Shown here in pieces: positions 6,907 through 15,654 of a DNA stretch of 34,984 nt. The stretch is taken from positions 1 through 34,984 of the forward strand of contig CANAIK010000016.1 of assembly GCA_947361225.1 (NCBI GenBank), read 5' to 3'. This DNA is from an uncultured bacterium (GTDB lineage: Bacteria > Cyanobacteriota > Vampirovibrionia > Gastranaerophilales > Gastranaerophilaceae). Within the stretch, counting starts at the first letter, position 1, and every line of letters begins with the position of its first letter. The notes beneath the pieces were generated by a model. The model was not told the DNA's origin, did not search any database, and worked only from the letters and a program-made list of their open reading frames with translations. The position numbers were made by a program, and so were the translations under genes.

Positions 6907-8253
6907 CTATAGTTGTACATTCTTCATCATATCCTTAAGCGCTTGAATTGTGGTTTCCATTGAAACAATATCTGTTGTTCTTTGTTGCAAAAAAGCATTG
7001 ATTTGAGGCATAAGTTCAATTGCAACATCGAGTTTTGGATTCGACCCTGTTTGATACATTCCGACATCGATTAAATCTTTGTTTTCTCGATACAATGCCA
7101 TTAAATTTCTCATTTTCCCTGCAGCCTCTTTGTGCTCGGGGTCGCAAATAGCGCTAAAAAGCCTTGAAATTGACCCAAGTGAATCAATTGCAGGATAATG
7201 GTTCTGCTCCGCTACTTTTCTTGATAAAAAGATATGTCCGTCTACAATTCCTCGAACAATATCAACAATCGGGTCATTGACGTCATCCCCTTCCATTAAA
7301 ACCGTGTAAAGCGCTGTAATCGAGCCTTTTTCAGAGTTTCCTGTGCGCTCAAGCGCCCTTTGCAGCCAGGAAAAAATACTTGGAGGATATCCTTTCATAG
7401 TCGGGGGCTCCCCTAGGGATAATCCTACTTCACGACCGGCCATAGCACATCGGGTTACAGTATCTGTCATTAAAAAAACTTTTTTTCCTTGATCCCTAAA
7501 ATATTCACACACAGTCGTTGCTGCAAGTAAACATTTCATTCTTATCAAAGGGGGCAAATCTCCTGTAGCACAAACTAGAACGGATTTTTTCATTCCTTCT
7601 TCTTTAAGTGAATCAACGATAAATTCCTTAACTTCACGTCCACGTTCCCCGATTAGCGCTACAACATTGACATCGGCGTCCGAGTTTCTTGCAATCATCC
7701 CTAAAAGGGTGGATTTTCCAACCCCCGATCCTGCAAAAAGCCCCATGCGCTGTCCTGTACCCATGGTTAGTAGCCCATCTATAACCCTCACTCCGGTGGA
7801 CATTTGCTCTGTAATAATCGGTCTGTGAAAAGCGTCCGGGATAGTGCCGTTAATATTCATATACTTAGCCCCTGTTGTATCAAGGGGTCTTCCGTCCATT
7901 GGTTCACCTAAGGGATTAATCAATCTTCCCAACAAAAAATCCCCGACAGGAAGAAGGATTGGAGCGTTGGTTGTTTCGACAAGCGATCCCTGTCCTATTC
8001 CTTCACCGTCATATAAAAGCAAAAGTTGAGCGGCATCTGCTTTAAAAGCCTGAACTTCCGCTGCTTTTTTTTCACCTGTGTAGGTTTGAATATAGCACAA
8101 ATCCCCGATTTTGAGCCCCGGGAGTTTAACTTCAACAGTCAAACCAAGAAGTTTTGATACGACTCCTTTGTATTTGTACAAATCAGCGTTTTCAATGGTC
8201 GAAAACGCTTTTTGTTTTAAATTATGAAGTTTTAGCTCCATTTCTTCGTTCAT
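6907..8253 (-). CDS. fliI: FliI/YscN-type export ATPase
   Basis: A 448-residue ATPase of the flagellar/type III secretion family, related to F1-beta, which energises delivery of export substrates to the membrane gate. Walker A is GLFAGSGVGKSTLL (Lys180), followed by the family-specific GREVGLSLGEPPTMKGYPPS, LVERTGN-type sequence (LERTGNSEKGSITALYTV), EGDDVNDPIVDIVRGIVDGHI and HYPAIDSLGSISRL. The N-terminal beta barrel and C-terminal helical domain are present, so length is normal. The ATG overlaps the stop of the protease gene (TAATG), indicating coupled translation. No other flagellar or type III genes are in the window. It is not the ATP synthase beta subunit. Confidence 0.9.
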   Translation of the reverse strand: MNEEMELKLHNLKQKAFSTIENADLYKYKGVVSKLLGLTVEVKLPGLKIGDLCYIQTYTGEKKAAEVQAFKADAAQLLLLYDGEGIGQGSLVETTNAPILLPVGDFLLGRLINPLGEPMDGRPLDTTGAKYMNINGTIPDAFHRPIITEQMSTGVRVIDGLLTMGTGQRMGLFAGSGVGKSTLLGMIARNSDADVNVVALIGERGREVKEFIVDSLKEEGMKKSVLVCATGDLPPLIRMKCLLAATTVCEYFRDQGKKVFLMTDTVTRCAMAGREVGLSLGEPPTMKGYPPSIFSWLQRALERTGNSEKGSITALYTVLMEGDDVNDPIVDIVRGIVDGHIFLSRKVAEQNHYPAIDSLGSISRLFSAICDPEHKEAAGKMRNLMALYRENKDLIDVGMYQTGSNPKLDVAIELMPQINAFLQQRTTDIVSMETTIQALKDMMKNVQL

Positions 8254-9479
8254 TATTTTACAACAGTAGTTTGTTTCCCTGCTTTTTGTTGCAATATTTC
8301 ACAAGCTTTTGCCAATTGAGGATCTTTATTAGCTTTAATGTCCGCTTCTGTAATTTCAACATCATAATCGGGAGTTATCCCTTTTTTGTGGATATCAACA
8401 CCACTTGGAGTCAAATATTTTTGAATTGTTATATGAAGGGCGGATCCGTCGGGTAATTTATTAATTTCTTGAACCAAACCCTTACCAAATGATTTTTTAC
8501 CTACAATTACCGCTCTTTTGTTGTCTTTTAGGGCTCCTGCCAAAATTTCGGACGCACTTGCGGATCCTCCGTTAATTAAAACAACAACCGGTTGATTTGT
8601 TGTGGTTTGAGATAAGGAATTCTGGGTTTCTTTGTATCCGTCTCTATCAACCGTTGAAACAATTGTTTTGGAGCTTAATAACATATCCGCAATGTAAATC
8701 GCATTGGTTAAAAGCCCGCCCGGGTTAGAGCGCAAATCAATAATTATTCCGTCTTTATCTTTTAGTTGATTAAGAGCATTCTGAAACTCAGTCGATGCGT
8801 TTCTTGAAATAAAGGAACTTAGGCGGATATAACCCAAATTATCATCAACTTTGCCTATTTTTGGAGCTTTTATCGAAACGGATTTAAGTTCGATATTTGC
8901 CCTTTCAATATTATAAAGTTTGGGTTCAACACCTTTTCTTTTAACTAAAAGTTTAACATAAGTCCCTTCGGGTCCTCTTATTTTGTCGGCTGCAGCTTCA
9001 ACAGTTATCCCTTTAGTGGATTTTCCGTCGATTTCAAGTATTTCATCCTCACTTTTAAGTCCGGCACATTCTCCCGGGGTGTCTTCTAAGGGTGCAATAA
9101 TTAAAAGTTTTCCGTCTCGAACCCCGATTTGAACCCCGATTCCTTTTAAGGATCCTTGAATGCTTTCTGATTCTTCTTTATATTCTTTAGGGGTTAAAAA
9201 TTTTGTATAAACATCCCCTAAGGAATCAACCATTGTTCCTATTGCAACATAAGCGTCTTCTTCGTCTTGAATGACATTATCATATTTATGGCGCCAGCGG
9301 TTCCAATTTTGGTTATTCTGCGTTTCATCAACATATTTGGAGTTGATTAGTTTCCAGGCTCTATCATACAAATTCTGCGGAGTTAGAGCTAAAGCCGGAT
9401 TGGAAATATTGGTAACGCAGAAAAGCAGCATTATTGCAAAAAATATTGATAACTTTTTTAACATTTGTTTAACGTTCAT
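8253..9479 (-). CDS. ctpA: Carboxyl-terminal processing protease (S41, CtpA-like)
   Basis: A 408-residue exported serine protease. A Sec signal peptide occupies residues 1-32 (cleavage near ALA). A helical segment carries NQNWNRWRHKY, similar to cyanobacterial CtpA. A PDZ domain runs from about 110 to 190 (GSLKGIGVQIGV, DTPGECAGLKSEDEILEIDG). The S41 core has IIIDLRSNPGG, GGSASASEI with the nucleophile Ser308, and GKKSFGKGLVQ with the general base Lys333. Such enzymes trim C-termini of envelope proteins. The Shine-Dalgarno AAGGTAAGGAA precedes the ATG. It is the first gene of the minus-strand run and is divergent from ilvD. Confidence 0.95.
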   Translation of the reverse strand: MNVKQMLKKLSIFFAIMLLFCVTNISNPALALTPQNLYDRAWKLINSKYVDETQNNQNWNRWRHKYDNVIQDEEDAYVAIGTMVDSLGDVYTKFLTPKEYKEESESIQGSLKGIGVQIGVRDGKLLIIAPLEDTPGECAGLKSEDEILEIDGKSTKGITVEAAADKIRGPEGTYVKLLVKRKGVEPKLYNIERANIELKSVSIKAPKIGKVDDNLGYIRLSSFISRNASTEFQNALNQLKDKDGIIIDLRSNPGGLLTNAIYIADMLLSSKTIVSTVDRDGYKETQNSLSQTTTNQPVVVLINGGSASASEILAGALKDNKRAVIVGKKSFGKGLVQEINKLPDGSALHITIQKYLTPSGVDIHKKGITPDYDVEITEADIKANKDPQLAKACEILQQKAGKQTTVVK

Positions 9480-9507
9480 AAATTTTTTCCTTACCTTAGT
9501 TGTTTAT

Positions 9508-9516
9508 ATTATAACA
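9508..9516 (-). promoter_or_regulatory. Extended -10 promoter for ctpA run
   Basis: On the minus strand TGTTATAAT is an extended -10 ending 28 nt before the ctpA ATG, with the ribosome site between. The -35 is not convincing. Confidence 0.5.
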
Positions 9517-9565
9517 AAATTAATTTCATTTTCTACATATAAATTGATTATATTAATTAAACAAT

Positions 9566-9594
9566 TTGCCGATTTTTTAAAAAAATGGTTTAAT
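9566..9594 (+). promoter_or_regulatory. Promoter for ilvD
   Basis: TTGCCG (9566-9571), a 17-nt spacer and TTTAAT (9589-9594) preceded by TGG. The spacing is ideal, and the predicted transcript starts about 27 nt before the ilvD ATG. Confidence 0.5.
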
Positions 9595-9628
9595 TAAGTT
9601 AATTATAACTTAAAAACAGGAGAAATTA

Positions 9629-11287
9629 ATGAGAAGTGACGCAATTAAAAAGGGAATCGAACACGCACCCCACAGGGCCTTATTATACGCCGGAGGATTG
9701 TCCGATAAAAATATTAAAAAACCATTTATAGGAATTGCAAGTTCTTTTTCTGATTTAGTTCCCGGTCACGCAGGAATGAGGGATTTAGAGCGCCAGATTG
9801 AGAAAGGAATTCATTCAGGGGGCGGTCAAGCTTTCATTTTTGGAGTTCCTGCGGTTTGTGACGGAATCGCTATGGGACATAGCGGTATGAGATATTCTCT
9901 TCCAAGTCGTGATCTGATTGCTGATTGCGTTGAAACCGTAGCAGGAGCCCATCAGCTGGATGGATTAGTCTTGCTTACCAATTGCGATAAAATTACCCCC
10001 GGGATGTTAATTGCAGCCTTAAGATTAAATATTCCCTGCATTGTAGTTACCGCAGGTCCCTCCCTTGAGGGTAGCTGCAAGGGTGAAACCCTTACTTTTA
10101 TTCGAGGATCCTCAGAAGCCGTGGGTCGATATCGAGCAGGAGAGATAACTTTAGATAAATTGTGCGAAATGGAACACTATGCTTGTCCGACTTTTGGTTC
10201 TTGTCAAGGATTATACACCGCAAACACCCTTGCTTGTTTAACGGAAGTTATAGGGATGAGTTTACCGGGTTGCGCTACAGCGAGCGCTGTTAGTTCTAAA
10301 AAAAGAAGAATTGCTTTCGAATCAGGCTATGCAATTTGTGAATTAATTAAAAATAATGTATTACCCACAAGTATAGTTACTAAGGATTCTTTAAGAAACG
10401 CAATTATTGTTGATTTAGCTCTTGGCGGTTCAACCAATTCGATTCTTCATTTACTTGCAATTGCAACAAGCGCAGGAATTGACTTAACTTTAGATGATTT
10501 TGAAGAATTATCGGAAAAAATTCCTCAGATAATTAAACTTGACCCTTCGAGCACTCTAACTATGACGGATTTAGATAATGCAGGCGGAATCGGGGGTGTA
10601 TTTAAAACTTTGTATCAAAAAACTCCGGAATTCAAAAATACAAAAAATCTCCTAGGTCAATCTATAAGTGAAATTGCGCAAAATTCCTGGGTTGACGATA
10701 AAGTTATAAGACCACTGGATAACCCGATTACAAACAACCCCGGACTCGCAATCCTGCACGGCAATTTAGCTCCAAAGGGCGCTGTGGTTAAAATTTCAGG
10801 AGTTGATAAAGACGTTTTTGAATTTAAAGGCAAAGCAAAAGTCTTTAACCACGAAGAAGACGCTATGAAAGCAATTGTGGACGATATTGTTGTCCCGGGA
10901 GACGTTGTTGTTATAAGATATGAAGGACCCAAGGGCGGACCGGGAATGAGAGAAATGCTTGCTCCAACTTCACTTTTAGTTGGAAAGGGTCTGGGGAAAA
11001 AATGCGCTTTAATTACGGACGGAAGATTCTCAGGAGGAACAAGAGGTCTTTGCATTGGTCATATTTGTCCTGAGGCAATTGAAGGCGGGATTATCGGTTT
11101 AATCGAAGATAACGATGAAATCGAAATTGACATAAACAAAAGAACAATTAACCTTTTGGTTGAAGAAAGCGAACTTGAGAGAAGAAAACAGAACTTTAAA
11201 CCGGTTGTTAATGAAATTAAGAACGGATATTTGAAAAAATATCAAAAAAGTGTTCTGGGAGCGGATAAAGGAGCAATTGCGCAGTAA
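9629..11287 (+). CDS. ilvD: Dihydroxy-acid dehydratase
   Basis: A 552-residue Fe-S dehydratase that converts 2,3-dihydroxy-isovalerate and dihydroxy-methylvalerate to the 2-keto acids in valine and isoleucine synthesis. Signatures are [31 protein letters not shown] (Cys119, Lys121), [12 protein letters not shown] (Cys192) and [22 protein letters not shown]. Where many homologues have TPCN, this one reads LVPGHAGM (Gly46), so one commonly cited cluster ligand is absent; a VPGH form is also seen in other bacterial IlvD proteins. The ribosome site AGGAG is well placed. No other branched-chain biosynthesis gene is nearby. The MCE gene follows after 6 nt. Confidence 0.96.
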   Translation: MRSDAIKKGIEHAPHRALLYAGGLSDKNIKKPFIGIASSFSDLVPGHAGMRDLERQIEKGIHSGGGQAFIFGVPAVCDGIAMGHSGMRYSLPSRDLIADCVETVAGAHQLDGLVLLTNCDKITPGMLIAALRLNIPCIVVTAGPSLEGSCKGETLTFIRGSSEAVGRYRAGEITLDKLCEMEHYACPTFGSCQGLYTANTLACLTEVIGMSLPGCATASAVSSKKRRIAFESGYAICELIKNNVLPTSIVTKDSLRNAIIVDLALGGSTNSILHLLAIATSAGIDLTLDDFEELSEKIPQIIKLDPSSTLTMTDLDNAGGIGGVFKTLYQKTPEFKNTKNLLGQSISEIAQNSWVDDKVIRPLDNPITNNPGLAILHGNLAPKGAVVKISGVDKDVFEFKGKAKVFNHEEDAMKAIVDDIVVPGDVVVIRYEGPKGGPGMREMLAPTSLLVGKGLGKKCALITDGRFSGGTRGLCIGHICPEAIEGGIIGLIEDNDEIEIDINKRTINLLVEESELERRKQNFKPVVNEIKNGYLKKYQKSVLGADKGAIAQ

Positions 11288-11293
11288 AACCTT

Positions 11294-11953
11294 ATGAAAA
11301 AAAGAGCAATTTTAATTGAAATAGCGATTTGGAGTGCGATTTTAGCTACGGTTTTTACTTGTGTAATTTTTGTTTATTCAAAAATTTTTGTTGAACCAAA
11401 TATTTACACAATTCAATTTAAAGACATTGATGGAATTACAAAAGGCTCCCCCGTAAGGTTTATGGGGTTAAATGTAGGATATGTTACCAATTTGGTATCA
11501 AAAAATAAATACGTTAATGTTTCAATTTTAATTACTAAAAAAAATATGAAAATTCCAAACGGAACCTTAGCACGGGTTGAATTCTACGGTCTTGGGGCGT
11601 CTAAATCAATTGAACTTATGCCTCCTCAAGGGTCTTGTGATGTCGGGATTCTAACAGGAGATACAATAAGACTGGCTGATGTTGTCGATGAAACCAAGGG
11701 TTTGGTTGAAATTATAGAAATGATAGAAAAATACGTTCAAGATATTGATAAAACCTCACTAGGGGCGCTTTTGGATAAAATTAAAGAAACAAAAGACGAA
11801 AAAATTAAAACCTTAGAAAACGACTTAGATTCTTTTGGTTCTCAAATGTCTCAACAAGCGGACAAAATTAAAATTGATGAAAAGGATTTAAATAATAAAA
11901 TTAAAGATATTAATAAAAATGTTGAAAAAATTAATAAATTAATAAAAAAATGA
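11294..11953 (+). CDS. MCE/MlaD-domain lipid transport protein
   Basis: A 219-residue inner-membrane-anchored protein. A single membrane helix lies at residues 8-30, followed by the MCE domain (about 37-112: IYTIQFKDIDGITKGSPVRFMGLNVGYV, split as IDGITKGSPVRFMGLNVG, then ARVEFYGLGASKSIELMPP). The last 90 residues are a Lys/Glu/Asp-rich coiled coil. MCE proteins form hexameric rings that move lipids between membranes (MlaD, plant TGD2 and cyanobacterial relatives). No permease or ATPase partner is adjacent. It starts 6 nt after ilvD without a clear ribosome site, so it is probably co-transcribed and coupled. Confidence 0.88.
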   Translation: MKKRAILIEIAIWSAILATVFTCVIFVYSKIFVEPNIYTIQFKDIDGITKGSPVRFMGLNVGYVTNLVSKNKYVNVSILITKKNMKIPNGTLARVEFYGLGASKSIELMPPQGSCDVGILTGDTIRLADVVDETKGLVEIIEMIEKYVQDIDKTSLGALLDKIKETKDEKIKTLENDLDSFGSQMSQQADKIKIDEKDLNNKIKDINKNVEKINKLIKK

Positions 11954-11990
11954 TTTTTATGATATGATTTTTTTGAAAGGATAAAATTTA

Positions 11991-12935
11991 ATGCCCAGGG
12001 AATCAAAAACCAAAGAAAAAGAAATTGAAGTTGTAGTTGATGTTGAAACTACAGGTTTAGATTACACCAGAGAAAAAATCATTGAATTTGCAGGGATTAA
12101 ACTTGTTAATGGCAAAGTTAAGGAAAAATTCGAAACTTTAATTAACCCTCATCAGCACATTAGAAAATCTTCTCAAGCAATCCACGGAATATCCGAGGAA
12201 GATTTAATCGATGCTCCCACAGAAGAAGAAATTTATCCTAAAATTTTTGAATTTATTGGAGATGCGCCAATTGTTGCTCATAATGCAATTTTTGACTTTT
12301 CCTTTTTAAATAAAGCCTCAAAAAGACTTTATTCCAAGCCTTTGGAGAATAACTACATCGATACCCAAATGATGTTTAAAGAAGTTTATCCACAATATGA
12401 ATCCTGTGGATTGGATTGTCTTGTAAGTGTTTTTAAAGGTTCCAACAAAAAACGCCACAGGGCAATGGGAGACGCCCTTGCGCTGGCGCAATGTTATCCT
12501 AAGTTAAAAGCGCTTTATTATCAAAAATATAATTGGCAATTATCGCAAATTGATCACGTTGAATATCTTTTCGAAAGATATTTAAGACTGCAATCCGCAA
12601 TTAATACAATGCAATCTGAAATTCAGGATTTAAGATCGATTTTTAAAATTTATTTCGAACGTGGCGGAAAAGAAGTAACCTCAAACACCGGTGAAACTTT
12701 AAGTTATAACCACAAAAAAACTTTTTCTTATGATTTTTCTCAAATTAAAGATATCCTAGAAGAAACCGGAGCTCTGGAAAAGGCAATTAAGCTAAACAAC
12801 GCTTTTGTGGATAGATTGGTTGCAGGAAACGCACTTAATGTCGAGGCTAAGGAAAAAATCAAACTTGCTCGAATTGAAATTAATGAGAATAAATCTTTTA
12901 GTGTTACAAAACCCGATAAAACTAAATCAAAATAA
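11991..12935 (+). CDS. DnaQ-like 3-prime-5-prime exonuclease
   Basis: A 314-residue protein whose first 180 residues form a DEDDh exonuclease: VVDVETTG (Asp17, Glu19), AHNAIFDFSFL (Asp102) and KRHRAMGDALALA (His156, Asp161). These are the metal ligands and catalytic His of the polymerase-III epsilon/PolC proofreading family. The C-terminal 130 residues are helical and charged and are not recognised. Shine-Dalgarno GAAAGGA is 10 nt before the ATG. It may follow ilvD-mce in one transcript. As it is not fused to a polymerase or helicase, its role (proofreading subunit or repair nuclease) is open. Confidence 0.88.
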   Translation: MPRESKTKEKEIEVVVDVETTGLDYTREKIIEFAGIKLVNGKVKEKFETLINPHQHIRKSSQAIHGISEEDLIDAPTEEEIYPKIFEFIGDAPIVAHNAIFDFSFLNKASKRLYSKPLENNYIDTQMMFKEVYPQYESCGLDCLVSVFKGSNKKRHRAMGDALALAQCYPKLKALYYQKYNWQLSQIDHVEYLFERYLRLQSAINTMQSEIQDLRSIFKIYFERGGKEVTSNTGETLSYNHKKTFSYDFSQIKDILEETGALEKAIKLNNAFVDRLVAGNALNVEAKEKIKLARIEINENKSFSVTKPDKTKSK

Positions 12936-13024
12936 TATTACTTAAATATCATCTATTTGGATTAACTTATAATTTATTTCTTTTGTTAATATTAGAATAT
13001 AAAATTTAATTTAGGTGATCATTT

Positions 13025-13828
13025 ATGGAATTTCACATCGGTGAGCATTGGAGCGCTAATATTTTTGGATTAAATGTCCATTTGGACACTTTAATAACAC
13101 TTTGGATTACAATGGCAATTGTAATTTTCTTCGCACTTTTGGCGGTTGGGAAATTGAATATTGTCCCCAATCGAATCCAGGTGGTTTTTGAGAATATTGT
13201 TACAATTTTTTCTTCCCTAACAAAAGATTTAGGGGCGGAAGGAAAGCGCCATACCCCAATTTTAATGGCATTATTTTTATTTATTATAACAGGGAATTTA
13301 ATTGGACAAATTCCTTGGAAAATTCTTAATTTTTTCCCTTCAATTAAAGCAACGGGAGCAGAATTTGCCTCCCCTACAAATGATATTAACGTTACGGCTG
13401 CACTGGCGGTTATTGTTTTAATATATTATATTCTATCAGGGGTTAAAGTTAAGGGTTTGGGTTATTTTAAACACTACTTTAAACCCGTTTGGTTTATGAC
13501 GCCTTTTAATATGTTAGAAGATATCGTAAGACCCTTAACCCTTGCGCTTCGACTTTTTGCCAATATTTTGGCAGGGGAAATTTTGATAATGGTTCTAGGG
13601 GGGTTAATTGCGTCATTAATTTCCGTTGAATCAATTAATGCTTTTTGTCAAAATACCCTTCAAGGAATCCTTCCAAGTGTCTGGGTTTATAATATAAGCT
13701 TATTTTTAGGGTCTTTATTGCCCTTGCCTATAATGTTTTTTGAAATATTTGTAGCATTTATCCAAGCCCTTGTTTTTACATTATTAACAAGTGCTTATAT
13801 AAACGGCGCTGTATCTAAGCAGCACTAA
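13025..13828 (+). CDS. atpB: ATP synthase F0 subunit a
   Basis: A 267-residue integral membrane protein with five to six hydrophobic helices. The essential arginine of the proton path is in RPLTLALRLFANILAGE (Arg176), and GNLIGQIPW is also typical. It forms the proton half-channels against the c-ring. Ribosome site AGGTGA precedes the ATG. It is the first gene of the operon. The 89-nt upstream region holds a TATAAT (12968-12973) but no good -35. Confidence 0.96.
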   Translation: MEFHIGEHWSANIFGLNVHLDTLITLWITMAIVIFFALLAVGKLNIVPNRIQVVFENIVTIFSSLTKDLGAEGKRHTPILMALFLFIITGNLIGQIPWKILNFFPSIKATGAEFASPTNDINVTAALAVIVLIYYILSGVKVKGLGYFKHYFKPVWFMTPFNMLEDIVRPLTLALRLFANILAGEILIMVLGGLIASLISVESINAFCQNTLQGILPSVWVYNISLFLGSLLPLPIMFFEIFVAFIQALVFTLLTSAYINGAVSKQH

Positions 13829-13863
13829 AGATAACGAAATAGTAGTAAAAAAGGAGAATTATA

Positions 13864-14097
13864 ATGGATTTAGCAGTTGTAAAATTTATCGCAATGGGTT
13901 TAGCTATCGGTTTTGGTGTAATTGGACCCGGTATTGGTTTGGGATTAGCAACTAAAGCAATTATTGAAAGTATTGCAAGACAACCTGAAGTTGAAGGTCA
14001 AATTTCAAAATATTTCTATATCGGAGCAGGGTTAATCGAAGCTTGTGCAATTTATGCTTTATTAGTTGTAATCTTAATCGGTTTTGTTCTTAAATAA
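13864..14097 (+). CDS. atpE: ATP synthase F0 subunit c
   Basis: A 77-residue hairpin of two membrane helices joined by the polar ARQPE loop (38-42). The ion-binding carboxylate is Glu59 in GAGLIEACAIYALLV. The helix-1 position that is Gln in sodium-type and in cyanobacterial rings is Leu26 here (GPGIGLG), and Ala60 follows the Glu instead of Ser/Thr, so it should be proton-coupled. Strong Shine-Dalgarno AAAGGAGAA. Confidence 0.97.
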   Translation: MDLAVVKFIAMGLAIGFGVIGPGIGLGLATKAIIESIARQPEVEGQISKYFYIGAGLIEACAIYALLVVILIGFVLK

Positions 14098-14123
14098 GTT
14101 CTGCAATAAAGGATTTTTAATTT

Positions 14124-14597
14124 ATGTTAATGCAAATAGACGGAACATTTGTTTTTGTTGTAATAAGTTTTTTGATTTTTTTATTCATAATTAAATCTGT
14201 TCTTTTTAACCCAATTTCAACAATAATTGAAAAAAGGGAAGAATTTTTCGAGAAAAATTCTCAAATTGAACAAAAATCAAAAGACAAAACAAAAGCTCTG
14301 CTTGAACAAAAAGAATCGGAACTTAAAGAGGCAAAAAAACAAGCAACTGATATCTTAAAACAAGCAAAGAATGAAACCAATAAACAAAGCAAAGAAATTA
14401 TTAAACAAACAAAAAAAGATATTGAGGATTCGATTAATTCTTTAGAACTTGAGTTAACTAAAGAAAAAAATCTGGCTAAAGCCCAAATTAAACAAGAACT
14501 TAGCTCAATTGTTCAATCAATAATCTATAAAGTTCTAAACGAGAATATTGAACTTAGTTTGGATGATAACACAATCAATGAATATCTTAAGATTTAA
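14124..14597 (+). CDS. atpF': ATP synthase F0 subunit b-prime
   Basis: A 157-residue peripheral-stalk subunit: one N-terminal membrane helix (about 9-28, FVFVVISFLIFLFIIKSVLF) with NPISTIIEKREEF after it, then a long Lys/Glu/Gln-rich coiled coil. It is the first of two b-type genes, as in cyanobacteria and chloroplasts, where b and b-prime form a heterodimer. ATG 14124 has AAAGGA 10 nt upstream; ATG 14130 is an alternative. Confidence 0.85.
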   Translation: MLMQIDGTFVFVVISFLIFLFIIKSVLFNPISTIIEKREEFFEKNSQIEQKSKDKTKALLEQKESELKEAKKQATDILKQAKNETNKQSKEIIKQTKKDIEDSINSLELELTKEKNLAKAQIKQELSSIVQSIIYKVLNENIELSLDDNTINEYLKI

Positions 14598-14606
14598 GGA
14601 GTTTTA

Positions 14607-15107
14607 ATGAGTCTTTTTGAAAAAATTCTTAGTACAAATTTGATAAATTTCTTAATTGTAGTCCTGACTTTAGTTTGGATTATAAAAAAAGTGAATATTT
14701 CTTCTTTAATTGAGAATTTAGCCAGTGAAATTAAACTAAAAGTAGAGGAAAGCTCCAAAAGTGCTGCTTTATCAATTGATGAATACAAAAAAACAAAAAA
14801 GCAAAATTCAAGTATTCCGCAATTAAAAGAACAAATAATTGATGGAGCGAAAAAAAACGCTGAGGATTTAAAGGAAAAAATTAATCAAAAAACCTTGAAT
14901 CAAAAAGAAGGACTGCAAAAAAACTTAGAAAAAACCATAGAATCTCAAAAAGAGAAATACAAGTCCTTAACAAAAAAAGAAATCTATAGCGCTTGTGTTA
15001 GTCTAGCGCAAGTTGAACTTCAAAAAAAACTCGATTTGGAACTTCAAAAAAAATTAATAAATATTTCAATTAACGATTTGGATAGGATTGGAGAAAAATT
15101 GTGTTAA
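14607..15107 (+). CDS. atpF: ATP synthase F0 subunit b
   Basis: A 166-residue second b-type stalk subunit. The N-terminal membrane helix lies at about 10-28 (TNLINFLIVVLTLVWIIKKV), followed by a charged coiled coil and a C-terminal region (ACVSLAQVELQKKLD) that contacts delta. Ribosome site AAGGAG. The stop overlaps the delta start codon by seven bases. Weak similarity between the two b genes fits an ancient duplication. Confidence 0.87.
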   Translation: MSLFEKILSTNLINFLIVVLTLVWIIKKVNISSLIENLASEIKLKVEESSKSAALSIDEYKKTKKQNSSIPQLKEQIIDGAKKNAEDLKEKINQKTLNQKEGLQKNLEKTIESQKEKYKSLTKKEIYSACVSLAQVELQKKLDLELQKKLINISINDLDRIGEKLC

Positions 15108-15643
15108 AAATTGATATAAAAAATCTAAAAACCGCCAAAAGATACGCTATTGCTTTAATTGAAACATCTAAATCCAATTTGGATGAAATTGAATCTGATT
15201 TATATAGTATTAATGAAATTATTTTTGAAAACGAATCCTTAAAAGCGTTTTTCTTGCACCCTGTAATATCTTTAAACGATAAAAAACAAACTTTTATTGA
15301 GGCATTCCAAGGAAAAATTAATCAAAAAACATTCAATTTCATTCTTAATTTATTGGATGAGAATCGATTAAATATTTTTCCTTCAATTCTTGAATTATAC
15401 AAACAAGTTTCTAATAAATTGAAAAATATTCTCCCAATTGAAGTAATAAGTGCAATTGAGCTGGATAATAGCCAAAAAGAAAAATTGAGTGCAAAATTAG
15501 AGGAAAAATTGCAAAAAAATGCAAATATAACTTACACAATCGACAATTCAATCCTTGGAGGATTGGTAGTTAAGTATGAGGACAATATTGTTGATTTGAG
15601 TTTAAGGAAAAAATTTGAGAATTTAAAAAAACAAGTAATTTAG
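15101..15643 (+). CDS. atpH: ATP synthase F1 subunit delta
   Basis: A 180-residue OSCP/delta subunit that joins the peripheral stalk to the alpha3beta3 head. The N-terminal helical bundle has AKRYAIALIE; the C-terminal domain ends in ILGGLVVKYEDNIVDLSLRKKFENLK, the usual signature. It starts with GTG at 15101, inside the end of the b gene, so translation is probably coupled. Confidence 0.92.
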   Translation: MLKIDIKNLKTAKRYAIALIETSKSNLDEIESDLYSINEIIFENESLKAFFLHPVISLNDKKQTFIEAFQGKINQKTFNFILNLLDENRLNIFPSILELYKQVSNKLKNILPIEVISAIELDNSQKEKLSAKLEEKLQKNANITYTIDNSILGGLVVKYEDNIVDLSLRKKFENLKKQVI

Positions 15644-15654
15644 AAAGGTGAATT

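Noticed and set aside
6907-8253. ATP synthase beta subunit
   Set aside because: Walker A reads GLFAGSGVGKST and the later motifs are of FliI/YscN; the beta signature GGAGVGKT is absent.
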